From positions 263,569-327,568 of the forward strand of contig NZ_VEEP01000003.1 of the NCBI RefSeq assembly GCF_007678455.1: DNA of 64,000 nt, given 5' to 3'. This stretch comes from Cytobacillus oceanisediminis 2691. GTDB lineage: Bacteria; Bacillota; Bacilli; Bacillales; Cytobacillaceae. Shown here piece by piece: positions 16,971 through 26,359 of this stretch; the stretch's first letter is position 1, and each line of letters begins with the position of its first letter. The notes under the pieces are model-generated. The model made no database searches. It saw only the letters and a list, made by a program, of their open reading frames with translations, and was not told where the DNA came from. The translations under genes and the position numbers were made by a program.

Positions 16971-18072
16971 TAAGAATGAATTGAAGACCCCTGTTTCGCT
17001 TGAAAAATTCTCAAAAGACTTACCAGGCCGATTCGCTGCTGGAGAATTCGAAGATGCTCGGGCAGATCGAGTTGGTCACGAACTTGAAGGTTTTAATCAA
17101 GCTTTAAAAAATCAATGGACTTTTGGGAAAAAGGCTGGAGTCACTATAGCCGCAATCGCAGCTAGTTTTCTGCTTTTTGTCGGTTCGGGATTTGTTTCCC
17201 CGACAATGGCGAAGATGATCTCTAAGATTCCGCCGTTAAGTGCCATGTTTGATAATAATCCTCAGCAAGACCTGACAGAACAGCTGACACAAGCTTTGAA
17301 AAAAGAAGGATATCCTGTAAAGCTAGTGAACCAGTATGTTGGCGGCAAAAACGAAGGCATCATGGTGCATTTGGATACCTCTGAAAAGCAGGTCAAAGTA
17401 ATGGAACCAGGAGTGAAAAAAATCGGACTTTCGATTGTCCAGGCCGAAGAATTCAAAGGGACAAGAATCGAAGACTACTTTATAAAAGTAAGGCAGTACC
17501 ATGAACCATCTAAAAAGTGGAAACAAGAACAAGCAGAAATCGAAAAAGAAAGTGAGGAAGTATTCGAAATCGTTCAGGCTGCTCTAAAACCATATAATTT
17601 TAATAATAATATTATGTTCGGTATTGATCGAGTTGAACTTGAAATCCCAAGCACGGAGAAGCAGGAAAAAGTCGATGAAATTAAAAAGGCTGTTGAAGAT
17701 GCCCTCGCTGCAAAGGAAAAGGAATATATTGAGGTCAAAATGAGGAAATACAATGTAGCCAAACGGGAACAATATTCACGCTGGAGTAACGCGGTCTCGG
17801 GTATTAGCCATGAATTCATGACCTTTAAAAAATATAAGGTATCAGGCGTCGGACATAAAAGCGAAGATGGCTTAATGACCATTTTCATCACAATGACTAT
17901 TAAGAGCACTGACGAAGGCGCAGTCGAACATGCCACCGACCTGTACACTATGGCAGAAGAATTCATCAAGTCTGATAAAATATGGCCAGAAGTCAAAGAA
18001 GATCCATATAGAATCGTAGTAAGGACAAAGGATAAGAAAGAATTCATTGACGGACAGAAACGGTTTAAATAA
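16960..18072 (+). CDS. Membrane anti-sigma factor, DUF4030-like
   Basis: 370 residues. A cytoplasmic N-terminus of about 60 residues is followed by one membrane helix (AGVTIAAIAASFLLFVGSGF) and a large extracytoplasmic domain rich in Lys and Glu. In Bacillus, proteins of this build directly after an ECF sigma gene are its membrane-bound inhibitor; the long outer domain fits DUF4030-type proteins as I remember them. Start ATG 16960 follows GGAGGAG and lies inside the end of the sigma gene. No zinc-binding HxxxCxxC motif is visible. Confidence 0.75.
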   Translation: MGFDKNELKTPVSLEKFSKDLPGRFAAGEFEDARADRVGHELEGFNQALKNQWTFGKKAGVTIAAIAASFLLFVGSGFVSPTMAKMISKIPPLSAMFDNNPQQDLTEQLTQALKKEGYPVKLVNQYVGGKNEGIMVHLDTSEKQVKVMEPGVKKIGLSIVQAEEFKGTRIEDYFIKVRQYHEPSKKWKQEQAEIEKESEEVFEIVQAALKPYNFNNNIMFGIDRVELEIPSTEKQEKVDEIKKAVEDALAAKEKEYIEVKMRKYNVAKREQYSRWSNAVSGISHEFMTFKKYKVSGVGHKSEDGLMTIFITMTIKSTDEGAVEHATDLYTMAEEFIKSDKIWPEVKEDPYRIVVRTKDKKEFIDGQKRFK

Positions 18073-18084
18073 GGAGGAGAGCAT

Positions 18085-18116
18085 GAGCAAAGAGTTAATC
18101 CCTTTGCTCCTTTTTT
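18085..18116 (+). terminator. Terminator of the sigma/anti-sigma operon
   Basis: GAGCAAAG, an eight- to nine-base loop and CTTTGCTC are followed by CTTTTTT. Confidence 0.82.
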
Positions 18117-18348
18117 CAGAGTACATTTCCCTACTAAGACAGGCTAATTTCAGGAGTTAGTTGTTTTTGGCTCTCAATTTGATTTTTTCATTTTTGATAC
18201 ATTGAATTTAGTGTTTTAGCAGACTTTATCATAGAGAAATAGAGCCAGGCCCAAACAAAATGTTTGGCTTGTATGCAATATTGAATCATAATGAATACTG
18301 CTTGTTTATTAGCAGCGTTTCGAGAAAAATTTGAGGAGGAATGATAGC

Positions 18349-19065
18349 ATGATTTCACTAAAAGGAAAAACAGCTATTGTAACCGGGGCAGGCAGAGGGA
18401 TTGGACGAGCAGTTTCGATTGCTTTGGCTAAAGAAGGAGTTAATCTAGGATTAATTGGCTTAACGATGTCCAATCTTGAAAAACTGACTGAAGAACTCGA
18501 GCAGTATGATGTTAATATTTCCGCTGCCTCAGCAGATGTATCTGATCTTGAAGCGGTACAGCATGCCGTGGAGCATATCAAATCAGACCTGGGTGCGATT
18601 GATATTCTAGTCAACAATGCAGGAATCGCAAAGTTTGGCGGCTTTATGGATTTATCCCCTGAAGAATGGGAAAAGATTGTCCGCGTAAACCTGATGGGAG
18701 TTTATAACGTTACAAGAGCGGTTCTGCCAGAAATGATCGAAAGAAAATCCGGAGACATTGTGAATATCTCCTCCACTGCTGGCCAAAAAGGAGCGCCAGT
18801 CACTAGTGCTTACTCTGCTTCTAAATTCGCAGTCCTCGGACTGACAGAATCACTGATGCTTGAAGTCAGGAAACATAATGTGCGCGTAACGGCTTTGACA
18901 CCAAGTACTGTGGCAACCGACCTCGCTGTCGAAAGCAATCTGATCAGCGGGAACCCTGAAAATGTCATGCAGCCAGAGGATTTAGCAGACCTTCTTGTTG
19001 CAGGATTGAAACTGCATCCAAGAGTTCTTGTGAAAACAGCTGGATTATGGTCAACCAATCCTTAA
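18349..19065 (+). CDS. Short-chain dehydrogenase/reductase (FabG-like)
   Basis: 238-residue classical SDR using NAD(P)H on an unknown carbonyl or alcohol. Cofactor motif [10 protein letters not shown] near residues 12-21, NNAG at about 86-89, catalytic Ser in ISSTAG, and YSASK at about 150-154. Often annotated as 3-ketoacyl-(ACP) reductase, but it stands alone here. ATG 18349 is chosen because GAGGAGG lies just upstream; the in-frame TTG before that has no RBS. Confidence 0.88.
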   Translation: MISLKGKTAIVTGAGRGIGRAVSIALAKEGVNLGLIGLTMSNLEKLTEELEQYDVNISAASADVSDLEAVQHAVEHIKSDLGAIDILVNNAGIAKFGGFMDLSPEEWEKIVRVNLMGVYNVTRAVLPEMIERKSGDIVNISSTAGQKGAPVTSAYSASKFAVLGLTESLMLEVRKHNVRVTALTPSTVATDLAVESNLISGNPENVMQPEDLADLLVAGLKLHPRVLVKTAGLWSTNP

Positions 19066-19118
19066 GTCTTGGAAGACCAGTAGCTATGACTAAAAACCAC
19101 TGATGATAATAGAAATTA

Positions 19119-19153
19119 AAAAATCGCTTAACGTCATTGTTAAGCGATTTTCA
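19119..19153. terminator. Bidirectional terminator between SDR and ktrB-like genes
   Basis: AAATCGCTTAAC and GTTAAGCGATTT flank a six-base loop, with A-run and T-run on either side, serving both convergent genes. The same stem recurs at 40596-40632. Confidence 0.82.
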
Positions 19154-19186
19154 TTTATTTTCATTAAAGGTAATAGCGGAAATGCC

Positions 19187-20509
19187 TCACCCTGTGAGTA
19201 CATCTTCCCTTGGATACTTAATTCGTGATTCAGTTGCATTTGCAAGAGAAAAAGCCATTGTCAATGGGCCTAGCTTCCCTGCAAACATAACAAATATAAT
19301 CACTGCTTTCCCAATTGCGGTAAGTGACCCTGTTATTCCCATTGATAATCCTACAGTACCAAATGCCGATATAACTTCAAAAACAACTTGAATGAATGGA
19401 GCTTCTTCCGTAATATTCATAATAAAAATCCCCAAACAAATTAAAAAAAGTGCAATTGTCGAGATCGCCAATGAACGCAAAACAATCGTAAGGCTGATTG
19501 CCCTTTTTCCGAGCACGGTTTCTTCTTTTCCTTTAAGGAACGTAATGACCGAAAATAATATGACCAAAAACGTTGTTAGTTTTATGCCTCCCCCAGTAGA
19601 TGCACTTCCTGCACCTATGAACATAAGGATTAAAAATAAGAAGATCGTATCTTCCTGTAAGGCCGATATATCCAGGGAGTTAAATCCCGCAGTTCGCGGT
19701 GTTACTGCCTGGAAATAAGAAGCCCACAATTTATCACCTAGTGAATTCAATCCTCCGAGTGTATTGGGGTTATGGTATTCCAGGATAAAAATAATGAACA
19801 TTGCCACGAGGTTAATAATGAATGTACCGATGATCATCATCTTGGAGTGGAGGCTCAATTTACGGAAGCGCTTTTTCCTCCACATGTCAGCTAAAACCGT
19901 AAATCCGATTCCCCCAATGATAAATAGGAATGTAATCACAATATTGATGATTGGATCCCCCACGAATCCCATCAAACTGTCGGACCATAATGCAAAACCG
20001 GCATTGTTAAACGCTGAAATGGAATGAAAAAAACTATAATAAAGCCCTTTACCCCAACCAAATTGGGGCACCCAGCGGATAGCCAGCAGGAGCATGGCAA
20101 TTGCTTCAATCGTTAAGGAAAAGATGAACAAATTCCTGACTAACAAGATAACCCCGCCGATAGATGTTTGATTTAATGCCTGCTGCACGACGATCCGCTG
20201 TTTGATTCCAATTTTCTTCCCTAACACCATATAGATAAGGATTGCAAAAGACATGATTCCCAGTCCTCCCAATTGAATCAGGGAGACAATCACTATTTCA
20301 CCAAATAGAGTAAAGGCTGATTCTGTATCAACGACAGCCAGACCTGTAACTGTCATAGCTGATGTAGCTGTGAACAAAGCATTCAGCCAGGTAATTGAGT
20401 CCTCCGTTGCAAAAGGCAATTTCAACAAAATCGTGCCTATGAAGATAAACACAGCAAAGACCAAAACAAGTAGCTGAGAAGGATTCAGGTTAATGACGCG
20501 GTGTTTCAC
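19187..20509 (-). CDS. ktrB: Ktr potassium uptake channel subunit (TrkH/KtrB family)
   Basis: 440-residue integral membrane K+ translocator with four P-loop repeats; the first selectivity-filter region is in TATSAMTVTGLAVVDTES and another in FNNAGFALW. It works with the cytosolic RCK subunit encoded directly upstream. Start is GTG 20509, immediately after the stop of that gene, with GGGGG as RBS. Size and the riboswitch ahead of the operon match KtrAB rather than KtrCD of B. subtilis. Confidence 0.9.
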   Translation of the reverse strand: MKHRVINLNPSQLLVLVFAVFIFIGTILLKLPFATEDSITWLNALFTATSAMTVTGLAVVDTESAFTLFGEIVIVSLIQLGGLGIMSFAILIYMVLGKKIGIKQRIVVQQALNQTSIGGVILLVRNLFIFSLTIEAIAMLLLAIRWVPQFGWGKGLYYSFFHSISAFNNAGFALWSDSLMGFVGDPIINIVITFLFIIGGIGFTVLADMWRKKRFRKLSLHSKMMIIGTFIINLVAMFIIFILEYHNPNTLGGLNSLGDKLWASYFQAVTPRTAGFNSLDISALQEDTIFLFLILMFIGAGSASTGGGIKLTTFLVILFSVITFLKGKEETVLGKRAISLTIVLRSLAISTIALFLICLGIFIMNITEEAPFIQVVFEVISAFGTVGLSMGITGSLTAIGKAVIIFVMFAGKLGPLTMAFSLANATESRIKYPREDVLTG

Positions 20510-21166
20510 CTATACCCCCTCTTTCTCGAAACGGTTAATATCAGAGTTGCGGCCCATCACGATCAGTACATCTCCCATAGAAATGACCTCTTCTGCAGGA
20601 GGGGAAACAATGATTTCTTGCCCTCTTAGAATGCCTACAATATTGCATCCATATCTCGCCCTTATATCCAGGTCCGTTAATGACTTATTATGTATTTTTT
20701 TCGTAGCAACAATCTCAACCATACTATACTTTTCTGACAACTCAATGTAATCAATGATCTTATCAGAGAATATATGGTTCGCAATCCTTTTAGCCATATC
20801 ACGCTCCGGATGGATCACCCGGTCTGCACCGACTTTTTCAAGAACTTTTGCATGATTATCATTATGTGCTTTGGCCCAGACCTTGGGTACACCCATTTCC
20901 TTTAAAATCAGGCATGTCAAAACACTTGATTCAATATTCCCTCCAAAAGAAACAAAAACATGATCAATATTTTTTATCCCGACTTGTTTAAGCCCTTCTT
21001 CATCAATACCGTTGAATTGTACGGCATGGGTAACATATTGAGAATACTGATCGACTTTATCCTGATCAATGTCAATTGCTAAAACCTCTGCACCTAATTC
21101 ATAGAACTCTTTTACAAGGCTCCCTCCAAAACGGCCCAAGCCCAAAACAGCATATTGCTTTTTCAC
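20510..21166 (-). CDS. ktrA: Ktr potassium uptake regulatory subunit (RCK/TrkA)
   Basis: 218 residues. N-terminal RCK_N Rossmann domain with GLGRFGGSL at about 8-16 and DID at the end of beta-2 for nucleotide (ATP/NAD) binding; C-terminal RCK_C domain (about 135-218), which in KtrA binds c-di-AMP. It gates the KtrB channel. Start is GTG 21166 after AGGAG. Expression is under the c-di-AMP riboswitch at 21196-21395, so both transcription and channel activity should fall when c-di-AMP (high K+) rises. Confidence 0.9.
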   Translation of the reverse strand: MKKQYAVLGLGRFGGSLVKEFYELGAEVLAIDIDQDKVDQYSQYVTHAVQFNGIDEEGLKQVGIKNIDHVFVSFGGNIESSVLTCLILKEMGVPKVWAKAHNDNHAKVLEKVGADRVIHPERDMAKRIANHIFSDKIIDYIELSEKYSMVEIVATKKIHNKSLTDLDIRARYGCNIVGILRGQEIIVSPPAEEVISMGDVLIVMGRNSDINRFEKEGV

Positions 21167-21195
21167 TGCTCCTACACATCCCTTCTATTTAAAAA

Positions 21196-21395
21196 TAAAA
21201 AAGACCATTCTTTACTAAAGAATGGCCAATGGCGTTCATCAACCCTTCTCTCTATAGCACCTGCGGAGTTAGCTGTCGGATTAGGGACTGAGAGTATCCC
21301 TTCCTAGCTTTAATATGCTAAGATTCACCCCAAGATAAACAATGTTTATCAGAAATTGGTTCCCCCGCTCAAAGATTCGGCAAAAAGGTCTATAT
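21196..21395 (-). promoter_or_regulatory. ydaO-type c-di-AMP riboswitch with terminator
   Basis: Read on the minus strand, the conserved blocks appear in order: GCCGAATC, GAGCGGGGGAACC, TTGGGGTGAATC, AGGGATACTCTCAG, CCCTAATCCGACAGCTAACTC and CGCAGG. Together they form the ydaO aptamer. Next is a strong terminator hairpin (GGCCATTCTTT / AAAGAATGGTC then TTTTTT, 21196-21227), about 30 bases before ktrA. Known logic: c-di-AMP binding favours the terminator and switches K+ uptake off. Confidence 0.9.
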
Positions 21396-21549
21396 GGGAA
21401 TAATATAATAAGCTACGCCTTTCTTTTTCCTTTGTCAAACATTTCTTGGTCATAGTTTACGTTTACTGCTTTGAACAAAGTCTACCTTACGGAGTCTTGT
21501 GAGACACTGGAGGCTTACCTTAACCTAAAAACAATCCCAACGAGGAAAC

Positions 21550-22095
21550 TTATTTAAACTCCTCTTTTAACATAGCAAATAGAAAATGATCTCTCCATTG
21601 TCCTTTTACCTTCAAGTTTTTAATAAAATGACCTTCCTGCCGGAAACCTATTCTCCTTAAAAGATTGACTGAACCAGCATTTTCTGCATCACATACTGCA
21701 TATATCCTATGGATATCCATAGTATTAAACCCTAAATATAATAATCCGTTAACAATTTCAATTCCGTATCCTTGTTTCCAGTAGTTTGAGTTAATAAAAT
21801 ATCCGATTTCCGCTGTTATAAAGTCTTGATCTCTTACCATAAACAAAGCATTACCGATGACTTTTTTAGTATTTTTTATTACAACCGCTAAAACATAGAT
21901 TTGTCGGTTTTCTTCGTTTTGAAAAGCAATCTGCTTTTTAAGGCTATGTAATGTTTGTTCTCTGCTATTAGGACTCCAAGTTAAATATTTAACCACTTTT
22001 TGATCTGACTTAAATTCATGAATATCTTCATAATCCTCTTCACTAAGTTCCCTCAGGATAAGCCTGTTTGTTTCCATTGGTTGAATTTTAGCCAT
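21550..22095 (-). CDS. GNAT acetyltransferase, RimJ/RimL type
   Basis: 181 residues with the GNAT core. TNRLILRELSEEDYEDI at the N-terminus and the acetyl-CoA loop region YWKQGYGIEIVNGLL, followed by RIYAVCDAENAGSVNLLRRI, are typical of ribosomal-protein-alanine acetyltransferase relatives. Target unknown (protein N-terminus or small amine). RBS GGAGGT precedes ATG 22095. Stands alone. Confidence 0.88.
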   Translation of the reverse strand: MAKIQPMETNRLILRELSEEDYEDIHEFKSDQKVVKYLTWSPNSREQTLHSLKKQIAFQNEENRQIYVLAVVIKNTKKVIGNALFMVRDQDFITAEIGYFINSNYWKQGYGIEIVNGLLYLGFNTMDIHRIYAVCDAENAGSVNLLRRIGFRQEGHFIKNLKVKGQWRDHFLFAMLKEEFK

Positions 22096-22176
22096 TCATA
22101 TACGACCTCCACCCAGAAAATTCATAGAAGTACTCACCTTTAATTCTATAAAAGATGCCTCCATCACACACCTTGA

Positions 22177-22365
22177 TTAATATAATGAAGGCGGACTATC
22201 AGCCATCGTATTAGCCAGAATTAAATAAAGCAGTACATTAGCGCCAGGCAATAAAATGAAAATTAGTCTTACTGAAAAAGAAGAAACTCCAAAATACTCA
22301 GCAATGCCCCCACAGACGCCACTTATCGACTTATCTTTTGAAGACTTTCTTAACTTTTTATTCAT
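22177..22365 (-). CDS. PspC-domain small membrane protein
   Basis: 62 residues, the minimal PspC domain: KLRKSSKDKSISGVCGGIAEYFG then one hydrophobic helix (VRLIFILLPGANVLLYLILA). PspC domains take part in phage-shock-type envelope stress responses; here no pspA is adjacent. RBS AGAGGA before ATG 22365. Confidence 0.85.
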   Translation of the reverse strand: MNKKLRKSSKDKSISGVCGGIAEYFGVSSFSVRLIFILLPGANVLLYLILANTMADSPPSLY

Positions 22366-22406
22366 TTAAATCATCCTCTTATCGAAACTAAAATGAATAC
22401 TGCTTT

Positions 22407-22571
22407 TTAGTCAGCTTTCTTTTGATTATCTCTTATTTCTAACAGGGTGAAATGAATATTATTGAGGGAAACCAAAATTATTCCTAACATAGCAAAGGTT
22501 ACGATTTCCTTTGTGATGAAGGAAATAACACCAAGAATGAATAAATACAGCGTATATTGCCAATTCTTCAT
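22407..22571 (-). CDS. Small two-helix membrane protein
   Basis: 54 residues from ATG 22571 with two hydrophobic stretches separated by a short turn, ending in IRDNQKKAD. No family recognised. Placed between a PspC protein and a four-helix membrane protein in the same direction, so it may belong to a small membrane-stress cluster. Confidence 0.5.
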   Translation of the reverse strand: MKNWQYTLYLFILGVISFITKEIVTFAMLGIILVSLNNIHFTLLEIRDNQKKAD

Positions 22572-22614
22572 ATTCAAACAACCACCCATCTAGGATTTAT
22601 GAGTTACCCATTAC

Positions 22615-23127
22615 TTAATGTCTCAACTTTTTAGTTGTTAATTTTACGCTTCTCCCAAAAAGTGCGAAAAATAAAATCATGTAAATGATAAACATGATTG
22701 CAAAAAAGAGACTGAATAAACTTGGAATCACTGTTTTCATAACGTTCGCATCTTGCGTAAACACAAAAACTGATAAGCCGCTGATGGCCAGTAAATTTCC
22801 CACTGCCATTAGGAGAACCAATCCTCGTGAATGTTTGTAGTGCGACTCACGTAAGGTTTTTATTTTCTTATACAGATGCAGTGCAAAAATTATAAAAGCC
22901 AGAAAGAAGATCATCACCATTATGTACAGAGGAATCAATGAAGGAGTTAATTGGATGTTGAATATGTTTTCAGCAATTCCCCTTTCATCTAACCAAAATG
23001 CCAAGTTTGCTATAAATAGAACAATACAGATTACCAGGAAGTAAAATTCACTGATTAGCATTCGAAAAAACATACTTTTAGTTGACATAGGCAACTCACT
23101 TTCATTTTGTTCAGAAGTTCTTAACAT
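22615..23127 (-). CDS. Four-helix membrane protein of unknown function
   Basis: 170 residues with four clear hydrophobic helices, a cationic loop (HLYKKIKTLRESHYKHSRG) between the second and third, and a cationic C-terminus. ATG 23127 lacks an obvious RBS; ATG 23088 is a possible later start. No motif or family recognised. Confidence 0.6.
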   Translation of the reverse strand: MLRTSEQNESELPMSTKSMFFRMLISEFYFLVICIVLFIANLAFWLDERGIAENIFNIQLTPSLIPLYIMVMIFFLAFIIFALHLYKKIKTLRESHYKHSRGLVLLMAVGNLLAISGLSVFVFTQDANVMKTVIPSLFSLFFAIMFIIYMILFFALFGRSVKLTTKKLRH

Positions 23128-23191
23128 ATTATACCAACTTGAAGGATTTTATTGGTAAAATAATTTATAAATATATTCTGGAGGGTCCGTT

Positions 23192-23683
23192 TTGTTAGAT
23201 TTATTTTTATATAATTGGCAAGTTAGAGATGAGTGGTTTAACTTGTGTAAATCTATACCGCAAGGGGAGTTAATAACTGAACGAATTGGCGGGATGGGAA
23301 GCATTCTGAAAAACCTAGTACATGTGATTGATTGTGAATTATTATGGATAAATTATATGCTTCCGGAACCTCAGCATTATCCAGAAAAAGATTCTATCTC
23401 CAGTTTGGATGAAGTAATTAAGTACTCAGATTTCACAAAAAAGATTGCAGAAGATTTCATTTATCACTTACCAGATGATTACGAGAATAAAGTCATTACT
23501 ATAAAAAATAATAGAGGTAAAGCTTTTTCATTTACATATGGCAAAATCATCCGGCATATCATTACACATGAAATTCATCATATCGGCCAGCTCTCAATTT
23601 GGTCGCGGGAGTTAGATTTAAAACCTGTTTCGTCCGATTTGATTGTCAGAGAACTCATTAATATTAGAAATAACGGTTTTTAA
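23192..23683 (+). CDS. DinB-family metal-dependent protein
   Basis: 163-residue four-helix protein of the DinB/YfiT superfamily. The three ligand histidines are recognisable: H in LKNLVHVID, and the H-I-x-x-H pair in THEIHHIGQ. Such proteins are thiol transferases or of unknown role. Start is TTG 23192, eight bases after GGAGG. The 3' end overlaps the convergent hydrolase gene by 66 bases. Confidence 0.82.
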   Translation: MLDLFLYNWQVRDEWFNLCKSIPQGELITERIGGMGSILKNLVHVIDCELLWINYMLPEPQHYPEKDSISSLDEVIKYSDFTKKIAEDFIYHLPDDYENKVITIKNNRGKAFSFTYGKIIRHIITHEIHHIGQLSIWSRELDLKPVSSDLIVRELINIRNNGF

Positions 23684-24256
23684 TATTTCAATAGAATTAA
23701 TCGGATCATTTTCAAGCTCTAAACTGTGGTTTCCCCCACCAATCAATTTTAATGTAAGATTTTGATTCTTTCTCAATTTTTCAAACCGCTCTTCAATAAA
23801 ACAATAATGATCATTATCTCCAATAATACATAGTCCTTTTTGATCACTATTAACCATTGCATTAAATACAGCATCATTTTGCAGTAATGGAGTCAGCCAG
23901 ATTAGTTTTGCACCATTTAACCTCTTATCACCAAGCATATAGCCTAAAGCTTTTGTTCCGATTGATTTAGCCACGATACAGTATTGGCTGTATGTTTTCC
24001 CATTGATTGCTGTGTCTATCGCAAGTTGTACATCTCTTGCGAAGTTCCTTTCATTGAGGACAGTTATCTCATCCCTGTTAAGTGAATAGTTAATGTGTAA
24101 TACATCGAAGCCTTTATTGAAAAATAAAGCCGTTGTGTAATATAACAAAGGAGCTTGAGTCGTGTAACCAGCCCCAGGTAAGACAATAACTAAATTATTT
24201 GTCTCATTTTTTTGTTCAATCAATCTAAATGGGATACTTTTACGATTATTAGTCAT
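23618..24256 (-). CDS. Alpha/beta-hydrolase-like protein
   Basis: 212 residues. The nucleophile elbow reads AKSIGTKAL, the acid GDNDHYC and the histidine GGGNHSLE, giving a plausible Ser-Asp-His triad. N-terminal VIVLPGAGYTTQAPLLYY forms the oxyanion strand. The soluble, small single-domain form resembles uncharacterised Bacillus alpha/beta hydrolases. Substrate unknown. It converges on, and overlaps, the DinB gene. Confidence 0.77.
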   Translation of the reverse strand: MTNNRKSIPFRLIEQKNETNNLVIVLPGAGYTTQAPLLYYTTALFFNKGFDVLHINYSLNRDEITVLNERNFARDVQLAIDTAINGKTYSQYCIVAKSIGTKALGYMLGDKRLNGAKLIWLTPLLQNDAVFNAMVNSDQKGLCIIGDNDHYCFIEERFEKLRKNQNLTLKLIGGGNHSLELENDPINSIEILKTVISNINEFSDNQIGRNRF

Positions 24257-24327
24257 TATTTTCTCGCTCCATAAAAAGTATTGTTATTCTGTAAAATGCA
24301 GGTCTCGGCCTTTTCTTTTCTCAAATT

Positions 24328-24729
24328 CTATCCTTCAAGTAATTGCATATAATACAATCCATCCCCATTATCTGTTTCTACAAAAATGATCCCCGTCTCA
24401 CCATCATTTGTATCGAATAAAACAGTTCCCTTAGGTAATTTTGTAGCTGAAAGATTGGTAAAGAACAAACTGGAGGTCGTGACTTTTTTTATTTCCCCAA
24501 TCTTTTTTCCTTTTTGTTGTCTATCTTTATTTTCCTCAAACCATTCATGTTCCGTAACATTACTATAAATAAATCCATCATATTTAAGAATATCAGCATT
24601 TTCATTCTGTTTTAGAACATCTCTGGCAGTCACCCTTCCGCCGTCTGCATTGCAGCCAGTAAGTAAAACAATGAAAATTAAAAGCCAAATTAAATATTTT
24701 TTTATGATTGCTCCCTCCCTTCCGCTCAA
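24328..24729 (-). CDS. Small lipoprotein with an unclear start codon
   Basis: About 125-133 residues. A signal peptide KKYLIWLLIFIVLLTGC contains the lipobox LLTGC; the mature part has no known domain. The strongest Shine-Dalgarno (AAGGGAGGG) lies inside the frame, eight bases before an ATA codon at 24705, while no ATG, GTG or TTG follows it. The only standard start is TTG 24729 upstream, with a weak RBS. Either ATA is used, an ATG has mutated, or TTG is real. Confidence 0.62.
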   Translation of the reverse strand: MSGREGAIIKKYLIWLLIFIVLLTGCNADGGRVTARDVLKQNENADILKYDGFIYSNVTEHEWFEENKDRQQKGKKIGEIKKVTTSSLFFTNLSATKLPKGTVLFDTNDGETGIIFVETDNGDGLYYMQLLEG

Positions 24730-24834
24730 TTTCTTTTTCGTGACTAAATGCTCCGTTTCCCGATCACATTCGGCATACTAAACCGCTCCCAGGGGTATAC
24801 TCAAACAGATGCTCATATATGGGAGGTTTTACTA

Positions 24835-25683
24835 GTGAAAGAAAGTTCTTCAACGGAACGTTATATGCCTATGACTTCATCAATGAGCGGGATGATTCAG
24901 AATGGTGAAAATGGTGTTTACAGCCTTACTGTCCAGATCGTAAATGTTTGTTTTGTGCGCATTTCAGAAACTCCGGGGGACTGGGTGCTGATTGATGCAG
25001 GAATGCCTAAGTCCGCTGATAAAATCATCGACGCCGCAGAGGAGCTTTTTGGTGAAGGCGCAAGACCAAAAGCAATCATTCTGACGCATGGACATTTCGA
25101 CCATGTTGGCGCGATCATCGACTTGATTGAGCACTGGCAGGTTCCTGTTTATGCTCACCAGCTCGAGCTTCCTTTTTTGACAGGCAAACAAGATTATCCA
25201 AAACCGGATGCTAGTGTGGAAGGCGGTCTGGTCGCAAAGATATCCCCTGCCTTCCCGCATGAGGGGATTGATCTTGGAGGAAATATACAAGCCTTAAACG
25301 AAGATGGCACAGTGCCGCATATGGATGGCTGGAAGTGGCTTCATACTCCAGGACATACTCCTGGCCATGTTTCATTGTTTAGGGAATCTGATCGTGTCCT
25401 CATTGCCGGTGACGCGTTTGTCACGGTCAAACAAGAATACCTGTATAGTGTGCTGACTCAAGAACAGGAGATAAGCGGCCCTCCCCGCTACCTGACAACC
25501 GACTGGGAAGCAGCCCGCTCCTCCGTTCAAAAACTCGAGGCACTGCAGCCTGCCTATGCCATTACTGGACACGGAATCCCAATGGCAGCAGAGACACTAA
25601 GAGAAAACTTACGAAAGCTCGTTGATGAATTTGATGATATCGCCATTCCTGACTACGGTAAATATGTAGATGGAGAAAAATAA
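24835..25683 (+). CDS. Metallo-beta-lactamase-fold hydrolase
   Basis: 282 residues. Zinc motif THGHFDHVGA at about 84-93, later ligands HTPGHTPGHVS and GDAFV, and a C-terminal GHG segment. This layout matches YflN-type or lactonase-like MBL hydrolases. I start it at GTG 24835 since GGGAGG stands eight bases upstream; an open extension of 29 codons before that looks non-coding. Substrate unknown (lactone, thioester or phosphodiester are all possible in this fold). Confidence 0.88.
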   Translation: MKESSSTERYMPMTSSMSGMIQNGENGVYSLTVQIVNVCFVRISETPGDWVLIDAGMPKSADKIIDAAEELFGEGARPKAIILTHGHFDHVGAIIDLIEHWQVPVYAHQLELPFLTGKQDYPKPDASVEGGLVAKISPAFPHEGIDLGGNIQALNEDGTVPHMDGWKWLHTPGHTPGHVSLFRESDRVLIAGDAFVTVKQEYLYSVLTQEQEISGPPRYLTTDWEAARSSVQKLEALQPAYAITGHGIPMAAETLRENLRKLVDEFDDIAIPDYGKYVDGEK

Positions 25684-25687
25684 CCGA

Positions 25688-25725
25688 TATAAAGGCTTGC
25701 CGTTTAGGCAGGCCTTTCCATTTTT
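25688..25725 (+). terminator. Terminator of the MBL gene
   Basis: AAAGGCTTGCC and GGCAGGCCTTT form a hairpin followed by CCATTTTTTT. Confidence 0.78.
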
Positions 25726-25756
25726 TTACGAAGTAGGATCCACTCTTCACATGAAC

Positions 25757-26206
25757 CTATATGGTGGTTAATTGCTTTTCAAGGATTATTTTATGCAAGC
25801 CTTTTTCGTCAATATAGGTATCGATGACATCAAAACCACTCTTAATATTTAAGATTAGCATCCCTCGCCACTTGTTCATCGTTTTTGTTTGGATTATTCG
25901 GTATCCTTTTTCCATTAGATGTTTATGCTGCCTGTGCATTAACTCCGATGCAATTCCATGTGCTCTAAAGTCTGGATCCACCCCGCCCAGCCAACTATAA
26001 AATTTATCTTTTTTTAGTTCATATCCAATCTTATATCCTACCACTTTTGTGCCAGTGATCGCGGTGATTATTAGCAGTTGTGGTTTAATTGCCATTTTCG
26101 CGGCTAAATCCTCCGATGTATTGAATACTCTACTGTGTAGTGAAATCAATTCAGTTAAGACCTCTTCATTCGGCAGCGAATTATATATCAAATATTTTAT
26201 AGTCAA
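25757..26206 (-). CDS. GNAT acetyltransferase
   Basis: 149 residues. The acetyl-CoA loop region reads DPDFRAHGIASELMHRQH, and the C-terminal beta strands fit the GNAT fold (GFDVIDTYIDEKGLHKIIL). TTG 26206 is preferred as start since GGAGG is seven bases upstream; ATG 26212 lies too close to it. Substrate unknown. Confidence 0.8.
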   Translation of the reverse strand: MTIKYLIYNSLPNEEVLTELISLHSRVFNTSEDLAAKMAIKPQLLIITAITGTKVVGYKIGYELKKDKFYSWLGGVDPDFRAHGIASELMHRQHKHLMEKGYRIIQTKTMNKWRGMLILNIKSGFDVIDTYIDEKGLHKIILEKQLTTI

Positions 26207-26359
26207 TATCATTCCTCCTTAGATCAAGAAAAGAGGGGCACCATTCCTTTTCTTACTATAGAAAAAAATACTTAAGAGCTGGTAGCTGCATGTCCATAAA
26301 CGATGGTGCAATTCAGTACCGACAAGAGGCACTTTAACTGAAATTTTTCAATCTATTAC

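Noticed and set aside
17574-18047. 157-codon frame antisense to the anti-sigma gene
   Set aside because: Shadow of a real gene that has an RBS, coupling to the sigma gene and a terminator.
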